IMG/VR virus record: IMGVR_UViG_3300046171_000070
Location: 1 to 39,639 of that record
Source of the DNA: a virus
Direction: 5' to 3' (one strand)
DNA: 39,639 nucleotides
The first letter of the stretch is position 1, and every line of letters starts with the position of its first letter. Positions 6,453 to 14,087 of the stretch are shown here, one piece after another. The position numbers were made by a program, and so were the translations under genes. Under the pieces are notes generated by a model that ran no database searches, was not told the origin of the DNA, and was given only the letters and a program-made list of their open reading frames with translations.

Positions 6453-6463
6453 TGGTATATAAT
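6435..6463 (+). promoter_or_regulatory. Promoter for the replication operon (overlapping divergent pair)
   Basis: TAGACA (6435-6440), 17-bp spacer, TATAAT (6458-6463, perfect). The predicted start is near 6470, about 60 nt before the primase-helicase ATG. Its -35 lies within the spacer of the minus-strand promoter, so polymerase cannot occupy both at once. Confidence 0.8.
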
Positions 6464-6467
6464 AAGA

Positions 6468-6499
6468 AAACCCTAAAGGGTGGAGTTCCTTCAGGGTTT
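6468..6499 (+). promoter_or_regulatory. 5' stem-loop of the replication mRNA
   Basis: AAACCCT (6468-6474) pairs with AGGGTTT (6493-6499). A competing small hairpin CCC-TAAA-GGG (6471-6480) is possible. The predicted transcription start falls at the left arm, so the mRNA would begin with this stem. It could stabilise the 5' end or be a protein-binding site; no T-tract follows, so it is not a plus-strand terminator. Confidence 0.5.
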
Positions 6500-6531
6500 C
6501 AACATATAGTCTACAGTAGGTATTGTAACAC

Positions 6532-8964
6532 ATGAGTAGTAAAAATTTCATCCCAGATATTCCTCTTAACTGGGTGACTTGCCCTATATATGCACAGGGG
6601 GTTTTGTTACCAAAACGTAACGAAGCTAGTCCAGATAGAGTGTCAGATGGGAAAGTTCCATTTGGTAAAGCGTGGAAGCAAGCATTAACAGTTGATGATT
6701 CAGCTTTAATGATTGAAAGAGAGCCAGATAAATTTAAGGCGATTGGTATTTTCACAGGACAGAAATCAGATGGTCTTGTGATATTTGACGTAGATAAGAA
6801 CTTGGGTGCTATCGAAAAGAAGTGGGGAAAGGATCTTAAAAACGCTCCAAAGGTTACTTCTCTTAGAAAAAATGCTGCTAAGTTTCTTTTTAAAGTGCCA
6901 GAGGATCTAGTAGGTGAAGTTGCATCTATTAGTCAGACTGCTGCTGGACATGAAGGCTGGGAAATATTATGGGGTGGTCAAGGTGTAGTGGCTGGTGAGT
7001 ATTATAAAGAAGGAGTTGGTAAAGGGGAATATACATTAGAGGGAAGTTTGTACGAAGTACCAGACGCTCCAGAGTGGTTGCTGTCTCGTATGAAGGATCA
7101 GTACAAGAAGAATAATAAAGATGTTGATGTTAAGTACACAGATAACAGGTGGAGTAAAAGAAGTAAAGAAGAAAGAGTTGCTATTGTTAGTGGCTGCTTG
7201 AGTGTTATCAGGTATAAAGGACCAAATAGTGAGGATTATTGGTGGGAAATAGGGGCAATGATAAACAATGAATTGCCTGGAATTGAAGGTTTGGAGTTGT
7301 GGACTGAGTGGAGTAGGCGAGATCCTGATTATGAACATTGTTGGGAAGATGGTTTAGATCCTTGTGCTGCTAGATGGTATGCGACTTGGAGGAATGACGG
7401 TGCGAGATACAATATGTCTCACCTGATTGAGTTGGCTGATGAAGTCGATCCAGAGAGAAAAAGATTTAAAGCTACTGGTTTAGATAAATTAATTGAAGAT
7501 GTAGAGGCTATACCTCTTAGATACAAAGAAGAGATACTGGATGGTGAGGATCTGATACAGAGATATACCGAGATTGACAATGATCCTAAGAATGAAAACC
7601 CTGCATTACATAACCAAGCGGTCCATAAATTAGCTATTGAAGCTAAACGTGGTAATGCTGCTGAGATTGAAAGGTTAGTTGATACCCATGAAATGTTTCA
7701 GAGGACTAAAGGGCAGAAGCCTTTGACTCCTGATGAGTTGGATGACACACCTTTTGAGTACTTGATTCCAGGATTATTGCCTAAACCTTGGACTTTGTTG
7801 GTTCATGCTGATGGTGGTACTGGTAAAACTGCTATGTGTCAGACAATAGGTAAACATATTGGACAGGGAAAAGCATTTAATGTTTATGGTGGTTTGGTTA
7901 ACGTACCAGTTGGTAAGGTTCTTTGGTTGAATGGAGATCAGAATGAAAGGATATTGCGTAGACAGATGAAGTTGATTGGTTGTGATAAAAATGTGAGGGT
8001 GGTTACTGAGTGGGATATGCAGTGGTACTCAAGATTTAAGAAGATGCAGAATAAGTATGCTTATGATTTGATAATTATTGATAGTTTGGATGGCTGTAAT
8101 GACAGTAATCCTTATGAAGAGAATAGAAGAGAGTATGCGTTACCTATTAAGAAACTTGTTAGACGTAATGGACAGGACTTTCCTGCTTGTTCGATCATAA
8201 TTATTCATCACAATACGAAGGAAGGTAAGTTTAGAGGTACATCTGCAATTAAAAATGCTGTAGATGAAACTTGGAATATGCGTAAGTTATCTTTGAATGA
8301 TGCTGCTGAGATGGGATTAACAGCAAATAGTCGTCTAGTAAGCGTTGAGAAGTCCAGAGAGGACCGTGAAGGGTTGAATATGATATTTACCCTGCTACCT
8401 GATTACACGTACTCTATAACCCCTGCTCCAGAGCGTACAGAAGAAGTTGTGGTAGACACTCCAAACAAACATACTTTGGATATATTGCGTTTTATGAGAA
8501 AAGAGAATAAGCCATTCTGCGTTAAAGATTTGGTTGAGCACGATACATTGGGTGGTGCTCATAGGAAACGAGCCATCATATATAGCTTAAATAAGTTAGA
8601 GGATCAGAAATTAATTAAAGAAGTAGACGTTCCAAAAGATATAAATAAAGGGGGTAGACCACCTAAATTTTATAAAGCTATTGGAAAAGAGTTACCTAAG
8701 TTATTTTCTTCTCTCCCGCGTGATATACCCCGTGAAGGTGTGTATAAACCTAATAATGTAGTTATTGGAACGGATTTGAATAACAAAGAGATTGGTATAA
8801 ACCCTAATTTTGTAAAAACCTCTGAAGAAGAAAATAGTTTATACAAAGAGGGAGTTTATACAAAACCGATTGTTAATGAAACCTCTTCCACTGGAACGGA
8901 AGAAGGTTTAAACACACAGTCCTCTGGGTATATAGAGGAAATGAACAAATTCTGGGAAAATTAA
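6532..8964 (+). CDS. Bifunctional primase-helicase (Prim-Pol + RepA-like AAA)
   Basis: An 810-residue replication protein. The N-terminal ~180 residues resemble the Prim-Pol (DNA primase/polymerase) domain: GIFTGQKSDGLVIFDVDKN with Asp86/Asp88, and EILWGGQGVVAGEY as the third motif. The usual SGG-x-H motif reads TSLRKNAAKFLF and lacks the histidine. A PriCT-like segment follows (about 220-305, YWWEIGAMINN, WTEWSRRDP). The helicase domain is RecA-like of the RepA/AAA_25 type: Walker A DGGTGKTA (427-434), Walker B YDLIIIDS (Asp517), IIIIHHNTKEGKFRGTSAI near 556. The C-terminus reads as a winged helix (around FCVKDLVEHD) plus a low-complexity tail. First gene of the replication operon. Confidence 0.85.
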   Translation: MSSKNFIPDIPLNWVTCPIYAQGVLLPKRNEASPDRVSDGKVPFGKAWKQALTVDDSALMIEREPDKFKAIGIFTGQKSDGLVIFDVDKNLGAIEKKWGKDLKNAPKVTSLRKNAAKFLFKVPEDLVGEVASISQTAAGHEGWEILWGGQGVVAGEYYKEGVGKGEYTLEGSLYEVPDAPEWLLSRMKDQYKKNNKDVDVKYTDNRWSKRSKEERVAIVSGCLSVIRYKGPNSEDYWWEIGAMINNELPGIEGLELWTEWSRRDPDYEHCWEDGLDPCAARWYATWRNDGARYNMSHLIELADEVDPERKRFKATGLDKLIEDVEAIPLRYKEEILDGEDLIQRYTEIDNDPKNENPALHNQAVHKLAIEAKRGNAAEIERLVDTHEMFQRTKGQKPLTPDELDDTPFEYLIPGLLPKPWTLLVHADGGTGKTAMCQTIGKHIGQGKAFNVYGGLVNVPVGKVLWLNGDQNERILRRQMKLIGCDKNVRVVTEWDMQWYSRFKKMQNKYAYDLIIIDSLDGCNDSNPYEENRREYALPIKKLVRRNGQDFPACSIIIIHHNTKEGKFRGTSAIKNAVDETWNMRKLSLNDAAEMGLTANSRLVSVEKSREDREGLNMIFTLLPDYTYSITPAPERTEEVVVDTPNKHTLDILRFMRKENKPFCVKDLVEHDTLGGAHRKRAIIYSLNKLEDQKLIKEVDVPKDINKGGRPPKFYKAIGKELPKLFSSLPRDIPREGVYKPNNVVIGTDLNNKEIGINPNFVKTSEEENSLYKEGVYTKPIVNETSSTGTEEGLNTQSSGYIEEMNKFWEN

Positions 8965-8967
8965 TTA

Positions 8968-9219
8968 ATGGATAGAAAGAGTATAGATGTGGTTATTTAT
9001 CAAGTTCCGAAATTTGAAGATAGTCCGATAGCTACCGTGCGATTTACAGAATACGATGGACACGGTAGAGCAGTAAAAGTTAACGAAGTTGATTATTGGG
9101 ATAAAGAATATTTTCATAGTCAAGTATTAGAGGCCGTTGGTTGTGGACTTGATGTTGCAATTTGTACACAAGAAAACATACGAATACTTCAAAAAAAGTT
9201 AAATAGTTGGATTAATTAA
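8968..9219 (+). CDS. Hypothetical small protein
   Basis: An 83-residue protein (MDRKSIDVVIYQVPKFED...) starting 3 nt after the primase-helicase stop, so probably translated from the same mRNA. Beta-rich N-terminal half, helical C-terminal half; no family recognised. A 42-bp gap with a small TACTG/CAGTA dyad separates it from the polymerase gene. Confidence 0.6.
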   Translation: MDRKSIDVVIYQVPKFEDSPIATVRFTEYDGHGRAVKVNEVDYWDKEYFHSQVLEAVGCGLDVAICTQENIRILQKKLNSWIN

Positions 9220-9261
9220 ACTACTGTGCTACAGTAACAAAACATATTCATAGGTTCTTCC

Positions 9262-11106
9262 ATGACCTCAACAATTACTAAACAAGAATATTCTGTTTAT
9301 TACGGAATAAAAGAATTAAAAAGATTACAGACAGCACATAGTCTGGCTTTTGATACAGAAACCTTACAACTACAACCAGAAGAGGGCAAACTAAGACTTA
9401 TTCAGTTGGGTTGTTATTCATCACGAACCATAGTGGTGATTGATTGCTTTGAACTAGAGCGAAGTGATTGGAACTATTTAGAAGAATTTTTCAGTAGTAC
9501 CAATAGATTTTGGTTAGCTCACAATGCTGTATTTGATATAGCTTGGCTACAGGAACAAGGCATACATATAAATGGTTTTGTTAGGTGTAGCATGATCGCC
9601 AGCAGACTACTTACCAATGGTATTCCACAGACTAAACACGGTCTGGATGCACTAGCTAAAAGACAGCTAAATGTAGAAGTATCTAAAGAACAACAGAAAT
9701 CTAATTGGGGTTTAGAAACACTATCTAAAGAACAGTTAACTTATGCTGCCAAAGATATTGAAATACTACTTGAGCTAGACAATGTACTAGATCAGAAGAT
9801 AAGACTAGGAAGATTAGAAAAAGCGTATGCACTTGAATGTCGGGCACTTCCAGCTATGGCTCAGATGTGGAGGATAGGGCTACCCTGGAATAGAGAAGAA
9901 CTAGAGCAGTGTCGTACAGATTATGAGGATGACATTAAAGAACTGGGTAATGAATTTATCAGAGAACTTGATAATGACTTACCAGTTGGAAAAAAGTTAC
10001 CTAGAAATGAAGATGGTACAGTTAATCTTCGTGCGAAAGACCAAGGTTCAGTAAGGTTAGGTACTAAACAGTATGCAGGATTCAATATAAAAAGCTCTAA
10101 ACAACTACTAGAAAAACTTGAATTAGTTCTTGGTTACACACCAGTGAATAAAGATGGTAAGCCTAGCGTTGCTAAAGATGCTTTGAAGAGTTGTGCTGCT
10201 GATTCTCCTACGATCCAAACACTTATGACTTGGAAACGTAGAGAAAAGCGTAGACAAATGATTGAGAGTATCTTAGATAAAATGTCCACTGATGGATATG
10301 TAAGAGCTTCATATATGCAGTTGGGTGCAGATACAGGAAGAATGTCCAGTATCAAGCCTAATAATCAGCAGATTCCTAGAGATTCTGAGTTTAGACAATG
10401 TGTACAAGCTCCTGAAGGTTGGAAAATAGTTGATGCTGACTTTTCACAGATGGAATTACGGTTGGCTGCTGCACTGGCTAATGATAAAAATATGATTGCT
10501 GCCTTTAAACGTGGTGATGATTTACATGATTACACCGCACAGCAGATGGGTTGCGATAGACAAATAGCCAAGTCAGCAAACTTTGGTCTGTTGTATGGTG
10601 CAGGAGCAGAAGGTTTGCGTAACTACGCTGGTAGTAGTGGTGTGATTATGTCATCAGATGAAGCTGCCAAGGTTCGAGACAACTGGCTCAATACATACAG
10701 TGGTATCAAAAGTTGGCAACAGGAGATGAATTATCTGGTACGTTCCACAGAGGGAGATGAGTGGCCTGAGACTAGGATTCCTGTTTCTAATATGCGTAGG
10801 TTTCTTAAAGGTGATCTTAACCGTGTAACTGTCAGATGTAACACACCCATACAAGGTGCTGGTGCAGCGATACTTAAATGTGCGTTGGGTAATTTATGGA
10901 CACAGGTTAAGGAAGCTGGTGAGGATAAAGTAAGGATTGCAGCAGCCGTTCACGATGAATTGCTTCTTTTAGTTAAGGAAGATATTGCAGATGAGTGGGC
11001 TCAAATTCTTAAAACTACAATGGAAAAAGCTGAAGCAAAATGGTTAGGTGAGATCCCTGCACTAGCTGAAGTATCTATTGGCGATAAATGGAGTGAGGTT
11101 CATTGA
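9262..11106 (+). CDS. polA: Family A DNA polymerase
   Basis: A 614-residue T7/PolI-type replicative polymerase. The 3'-5' exonuclease domain is intact: FDTET (Asp31, Glu33), HNAVFD (Asp92), YAAKD (Tyr161, Asp165). Polymerase motif A DADFSQMELR (Asp393), motif B RQIAKSANFGLLYG (Arg433, Lys437, Phe441, Tyr445) and motif C HDE (564-566) are all present. No 5'-3' exonuclease domain is attached, as in phage enzymes. Phe441 sits at the position of E. coli Phe762, which sets discrimination against dideoxynucleotides. It follows the primase-helicase in the replication operon. Confidence 0.97.
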   Translation: MTSTITKQEYSVYYGIKELKRLQTAHSLAFDTETLQLQPEEGKLRLIQLGCYSSRTIVVIDCFELERSDWNYLEEFFSSTNRFWLAHNAVFDIAWLQEQGIHINGFVRCSMIASRLLTNGIPQTKHGLDALAKRQLNVEVSKEQQKSNWGLETLSKEQLTYAAKDIEILLELDNVLDQKIRLGRLEKAYALECRALPAMAQMWRIGLPWNREELEQCRTDYEDDIKELGNEFIRELDNDLPVGKKLPRNEDGTVNLRAKDQGSVRLGTKQYAGFNIKSSKQLLEKLELVLGYTPVNKDGKPSVAKDALKSCAADSPTIQTLMTWKRREKRRQMIESILDKMSTDGYVRASYMQLGADTGRMSSIKPNNQQIPRDSEFRQCVQAPEGWKIVDADFSQMELRLAAALANDKNMIAAFKRGDDLHDYTAQQMGCDRQIAKSANFGLLYGAGAEGLRNYAGSSGVIMSSDEAAKVRDNWLNTYSGIKSWQQEMNYLVRSTEGDEWPETRIPVSNMRRFLKGDLNRVTVRCNTPIQGAGAAILKCALGNLWTQVKEAGEDKVRIAAAVHDELLLLVKEDIADEWAQILKTTMEKAEAKWLGEIPALAEVSIGDKWSEVH

Positions 11107-11189
11107 CCAGACAAGACCGTATAGATGCAGCCCAAAAACGCATCTTAGAATTGAAAACCTTAATCAAACACTGGACTAAAAAACAATGA
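11103..11189 (+). CDS. Possible 28-residue basic peptide (TTG start)
   Basis: A TTG at 11103 overlaps the polymerase stop (TTGA) and opens a 28-codon frame (TRQDRIDAAQKRILELKTLI...), a charged amphipathic helix. It ends in ATGA overlap with the next frame at 11186. The chained overlaps favour a real gene; the size and TTG start keep it tentative. Confidence 0.35.
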   Translation: MTRQDRIDAAQKRILELKTLIKHWTKKQ

Positions 11190-11359
11190 TTGGTATTTGT
11201 AAAAATGAAAACGGATGGTATATCTCCAAGCACAATAAACAGCTTGGAGTACAATACTACAAAACACTTATTGATGTAATGCCTGTAGCTTATGCAGAAG
11301 AATATAAGAGTAGACCTGATGAAGGATCTCTACAAAGAGATTCCGAAGGCAACTACTAA
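11186..11359 (+). CDS. Hypothetical small protein
   Basis: A 57-residue protein (MIGICKNENGWYISKHNKQL...) starting with an ATGA overlap on the preceding short frame. It overlaps the next gene by about 41 nt. No recognised domain. Confidence 0.5.
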   Translation: MIGICKNENGWYISKHNKQLGVQYYKTLIDVMPVAYAEEYKSRPDEGSLQRDSEGNY

Positions 11360-11495
11360 AGATATAGCTAGTATTATTGACTTTTTAAAACGAGCCAGAG
11401 AAGTCCGTACTGGTAAGTCTAAAAATAGGCGAGATGCCAGAAAAAAGTATGTGGAAAAGCAACTTGATAAAGCCGATTTGCCTTTTTGGTGGTAG
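11319..11495 (+). CDS. Hypothetical basic small protein
   Basis: 58 residues from ATG 11319 (MKDLYKEIPKATTKDIASII...), rich in Lys/Arg in the middle (KSKNRRDARKKYVEK). A purine-rich AAGAG about 8 nt before 11319 favours this start over the ATG at 11292, which would enlarge the overlap with the previous gene. Function unknown; the basic helix could bind nucleic acid. Confidence 0.5.
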   Translation: MKDLYKEIPKATTKDIASIIDFLKRAREVRTGKSKNRRDARKKYVEKQLDKADLPFWW

Positions 11496-11519
11496 AGTAG
11501 TACAAGAACAACATTGTAA

Positions 11520-11771
11520 ATGGCTCTAAGACACGGAAACAAAAGTTATTATCAGGTTCTAATCGACCCAAATAGAGCTGAACTTATCGAAAAGTCAGCC
11601 GAAAAGAAAGGTATAAAAGGTACTGCCTGGGTTAGAGAGGTAGCTTATGAAGCTTTGGAACGTGAATTTCCTAGTTCTGAATATAAAATTGCTGAAGCTA
11701 AAGACGAATTGATGTGGCGAGAATCGGTTCAAAGGAGAATTGATGGTCGTAAACCCAGTGCAAATAAGTGA
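11520..11771 (+). CDS. Ribbon-helix-helix-like small protein
   Basis: An 83-residue protein. Residues about 8-45 (KSYYQVLIDPNRAELIEKSA ... TAWVREVAYEALE) read as one beta strand followed by two helices, the arrangement of CopG/Arc-type ribbon-helix-helix DNA-binding proteins. It is a candidate transcriptional regulator and, with no other repressor recognised here, a possible ligand of the repeated TATTGTAGTA motif; that link is inference. Near the end of the replication-side plus-strand cluster; its stop overlaps the GTG of the next gene. Confidence 0.6.
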   Translation: MALRHGNKSYYQVLIDPNRAELIEKSAEKKGIKGTAWVREVAYEALEREFPSSEYKIAEAKDELMWRESVQRRIDGRKPSANK

Positions 11772-11995
11772 CACAAAAGTATTTAGTAGGCCAACGATTT
11801 GAAGTTGGTGACAGAGTTACACGAAAAACTATATTTTCTGGGACCGAAGATTTTGTAAAAAGATACGGGATGGTAAAAGAAGTTTTACTTAAAGAAAATA
11901 GGAAAGGTACAGCAACTTATTATTATCAGATTCTCTGGAACGATAGTAAATCAAGTGAACACGCACAACACACGTTAGTAAGAGCAATTTCTTAG
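11768..11995 (+). CDS. Hypothetical small beta-rich protein
   Basis: A 75-residue protein with GTG start overlapping the preceding stop (GTGA). The sequence VGQRFEVGDRVTRK ... GMVKEVLLKE ... YYYQILWND is patterned like a small SH3-like barrel. Its TAG stop directly abuts the TAG stop of the convergent gene at 11996, leaving no intergenic space. No good terminator seen here. Confidence 0.55.
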   Translation: MTQKYLVGQRFEVGDRVTRKTIFSGTEDFVKRYGMVKEVLLKENRKGTATYYYQILWNDSKSSEHAQHTLVRAIS

Positions 11996-12322
11996 CTACT
12001 TAGTGTACTTTTTTGTTACTGTTCTATATTTCCAATGCAGTTGAAGTTGCTCGATCCACCATATGACTCTATGTACTCCTGTATGTTTTCGTGTAGGTGT
12101 TTTTATAGCAGATAATCTTGACTCTAGTTCTATTACACGCATCATTGCAGTAGATAGCACAGCTTCAGCCCTTGCATGATTTTTCATTAGATCAATACAA
12201 AAGGCTTTTATTTGTTCTATATCTTCGCAAGCCCAAACTTCTCTGCATCTCATTTCGACTGCCAATTCTGTTTCGGGAGGCAGTTTACTACCAATCATTT
12301 TCATAAACCCATCGTCTTTCAT
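11996..12322 (-). CDS. Hypothetical cyanophage-type protein
   Basis: A 108-residue helical protein (REVWACEDIEQIKAFCIDLM is its most distinctive segment) of a type I associate with marine cyanophages; function unknown. Its ATG overlaps the stop of the upstream gene (ATGA at 12319-12322). It is the last of three short minus-strand genes lying between two plus-strand units. Confidence 0.6.
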   Translation of the reverse strand: MKDDGFMKMIGSKLPPETELAVEMRCREVWACEDIEQIKAFCIDLMKNHARAEAVLSTAMMRVIELESRLSAIKTPTRKHTGVHRVIWWIEQLQLHWKYRTVTKKYTK

Positions 12323-12501
12323 CGTGGTAAAGATGATACAGGTCTACCTGGGAATAACTGTTGTTCTAAAAAATCTACTGCTTGATCATCAAGATCATTA
12401 GAGGTTTGCTTGCAAATGGCTCGTAACAAATCCACAACTAACTGCTTGCAAGCTGACGTAGAGAGAAATTTTAGTAACAGAGGCTTTAAAAACTTTAGCA
12501 T
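12319..12501 (-). CDS. Hypothetical small protein with amphipathic N-terminal helix
   Basis: A 60-residue protein starting MLKFLKPLLLKFLS, an amphipathic or membrane-associating helix, followed by a helical segment with two cysteines and an acidic stretch (NDLDDQAVDFLEQQ). Overlaps the next gene by 4 nt. Proteins of this look recur in marine cyanophages near lysis or structural genes (from memory). Confidence 0.55.
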   Translation of the reverse strand: MLKFLKPLLLKFLSTSACKQLVVDLLRAICKQTSNDLDDQAVDFLEQQLFPGRPVSSLPR

Positions 12502-12535
12502 TTGTGTATGTTATCTATCCCAAACATACCAAAGA

Positions 12536-12697
12536 TTATCGGTTTTGGCCTTCTAATCTGCTAACCGCTTGCGATAACTGGTTTAATCTGTTGTAAATAT
12601 CTATTATGGTACGTTCTCTACGATTACTCATGTTTGACAAAACCATAACAAATGCGGTAGCTCCTGCTCCTAGTAAAGCTGCCTGTACTTCTGTCAT
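12536..12697 (-). CDS. Small single-pass membrane protein, possible holin or spanin-like
   Basis: A 53-residue protein: MTEVQAALLGAGATAFVMVL forms a membrane segment, followed by a basic patch (NRRERT) and a heptad-like helix (DIYNRLNQLSQAVSRLEGQ). The topology, one membrane helix plus coiled coil, fits small lysis-associated phage proteins, but no family was identified. AGGA lies about 10 nt upstream of the ATG at 12697. Divergent from the membrane-protein gene at 12745. Confidence 0.55.
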   Translation of the reverse strand: MTEVQAALLGAGATAFVMVLSNMSNRRERTIIDIYNRLNQLSQAVSRLEGQNR

Positions 12698-12744
12698 TTG
12701 CTTAAATTCCTAATTATGTCTAGTATGACTAATAAATCCTAGTT

Positions 12745-13140
12745 ATGACAGAAGAAGTCAAAAAAGGCCCACTCAAAAAACTCAAAGAAACTATTGAGGA
12801 TAAAGAGGAGCAACTTGCCTTTATCTCAGTTGTAGTAAGACTTGTTGTAGTCGGGTGGTCTGGTTTTATCGTCAGCCTAAACTACATCTCTATCCCAGGT
12901 TATACAAACGAGCCAAAGGATATAACTTTTCCTGCATCGCTTCTGACGGGAGCCCTAGCCAGCTTCGGTTTGGAGGGTGCGAAGAAAAGAGGTGATGGTA
13001 CGTTTAAACCTGATGAAAAACCACTAAACAAGAAAGAAGTTGAAGCGTTACTAGCACAACAGTCGGGTGGTTATCAAACAGTTAGAATAGAAACACCTAT
13101 AAAAATTATTGGTACTAAAGTAGTTGATCCAAAAAAATGA
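12745..13140 (+). CDS. Two-helix membrane protein, candidate holin
   Basis: A 131-residue protein with a charged N-terminus, a membrane segment (about 25-50, FISVVVRLVVVGWSGFIVSL), a second hydrophobic segment (DITFPASLLTGALASFGLEG) and a long charged cytoplasmic tail. Two membrane helices and a charged tail suit a class II holin. Its neighbours are exported proteins, so an envelope role is likely. The next gene begins with an ATGA overlap. Confidence 0.6.
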   Translation: MTEEVKKGPLKKLKETIEDKEEQLAFISVVVRLVVVGWSGFIVSLNYISIPGYTNEPKDITFPASLLTGALASFGLEGAKKRGDGTFKPDEKPLNKKEVEALLAQQSGGYQTVRIETPIKIIGTKVVDPKK

Positions 13141-13643
13141 AAAAACTTCTTCCATTCTTGTTTTTACTGTCAGCACCAGCTTATGCTGATATAACAAGTA
13201 AATTTACATCAAGCGTTAGCGTTAAAGTTGATGCTGCCATGACCCAAGGTACAAGAATTGGTGCGTCATATAGTGCTTCTGGAAGCAATATCGGGACAAG
13301 TAATACTAATGATCAGATTGGAGGACTTACTGTCAGCAATAATACTGTCAGTTTAACTGCTGGAAATTATTCAATAAATGGTTGTGGAGCTACACCAGCA
13401 GCTTGTGCAGATACATGGTCTTTATCAGAATCTTATACTGCTGCTGATACTATTCCAAGTAGCAATTCAAATATTACGGCTGGAACAGTTCCTAATTTTG
13501 GTAGCGTAATTTCTACAGCGAATGGAACTGGTGATGGCTTTGCAGGGGCTATTACATCTGGTCATGGAATTACAGGATTACATGAAGGTGGAGCAGGTTC
13601 TACAGTTACAGGTCAATTCGTAACGGAGCTAACTATAAGATGA
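13137..13643 (+). CDS. Exported protein with signal peptide
   Basis: 168 residues with a classic Sec signal peptide (MKKLLPFLFLLSAPAYA, cleavage after AYA). The mature part is Ser/Thr/Asn/Gly-rich and beta-patterned (e.g. SVSVKVDAAMTQGTRIGASY) with two cysteines near the middle. No enzyme motif is visible. Phage-encoded exported proteins can alter the host envelope or be displayed; similar sets occur in marine cyanophages as far as I recall. Overlaps the upstream membrane-protein gene by 4 nt. Confidence 0.7.
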   Translation: MKKLLPFLFLLSAPAYADITSKFTSSVSVKVDAAMTQGTRIGASYSASGSNIGTSNTNDQIGGLTVSNNTVSLTAGNYSINGCGATPAACADTWSLSESYTAADTIPSSNSNITAGTVPNFGSVISTANGTGDGFAGAITSGHGITGLHEGGAGSTVTGQFVTELTIR

Positions 13644-13646
13644 TCT

Positions 13647-14087
13647 ATGAAAAAACTCTTATTGTTGCTTTTGCTATATGTTGTACCTGTTAAATCACAG
13701 CCAGTTGTCCCAAATTTCACTACGGGAACACTCAGTAGCACCACGAATACAACCACTTCAATCAATGAGACTATCACTTCTACAGATTATCATGGTAATT
13801 CTTATGAGTATTCTGTTACTGGATTGGGAGTCACAACCAATGGATCAGTCGCTCCAAATACAACGAATGTTGATGGGACAGTAAATGGACAGAGTTATAC
13901 ATGGACAGGTTTAGATTTATCAAACGGAAACAAACCAGTGTTCAACCTAGCAAGTCCCAGTTCTGGCAACGCATTTCAATATACAGAAACCTATCGTGGC
14001 CCAGGTGGGGTTTCAAACGTAACAGTAATACAAAGAAATATAGAATCAACTTCAGTCGTCACAAGTACCTCAGTCTTCTCTCAGTAA
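13647..14087 (+). CDS. Exported protein with signal peptide
   Basis: 146 residues. Signal peptide MKKLLLLLLLYVVPVKS, then a Thr/Ser/Asn-rich beta-patterned domain (TTGTLSSTTNTTTSINETIT, YRGPGGVSNVTVIQRN). It begins 4 nt after the previous stop and is probably co-translated. Its 3' half overlaps the next frame (13901-14683) by up to 187 nt. Unknown function; likely periplasmic or surface-exposed in the host. Confidence 0.65.
   Translation: MKKLLLLLLLYVVPVKSQPVVPNFTTGTLSSTTNTTTSINETITSTDYHGNSYEYSVTGLGVTTNGSVAPNTTNVDGTVNGQSYTWTGLDLSNGNKPVFNLASPSSGNAFQYTETYRGPGGVSNVTVIQRNIESTSVVTSTSVFSQ

Noticed and set aside
6468-6499. Plus-strand terminator between the divergent promoters and primase
   Set aside because: The stem exists, but no T-tract follows, and termination there would silence the replication operon.
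13678-13884. Alternative frame inside the 13647-14087 exported-protein gene
   Set aside because: Overlaps a gene with a clear signal peptide and start; its own translation is low-complexity and has no start signal.
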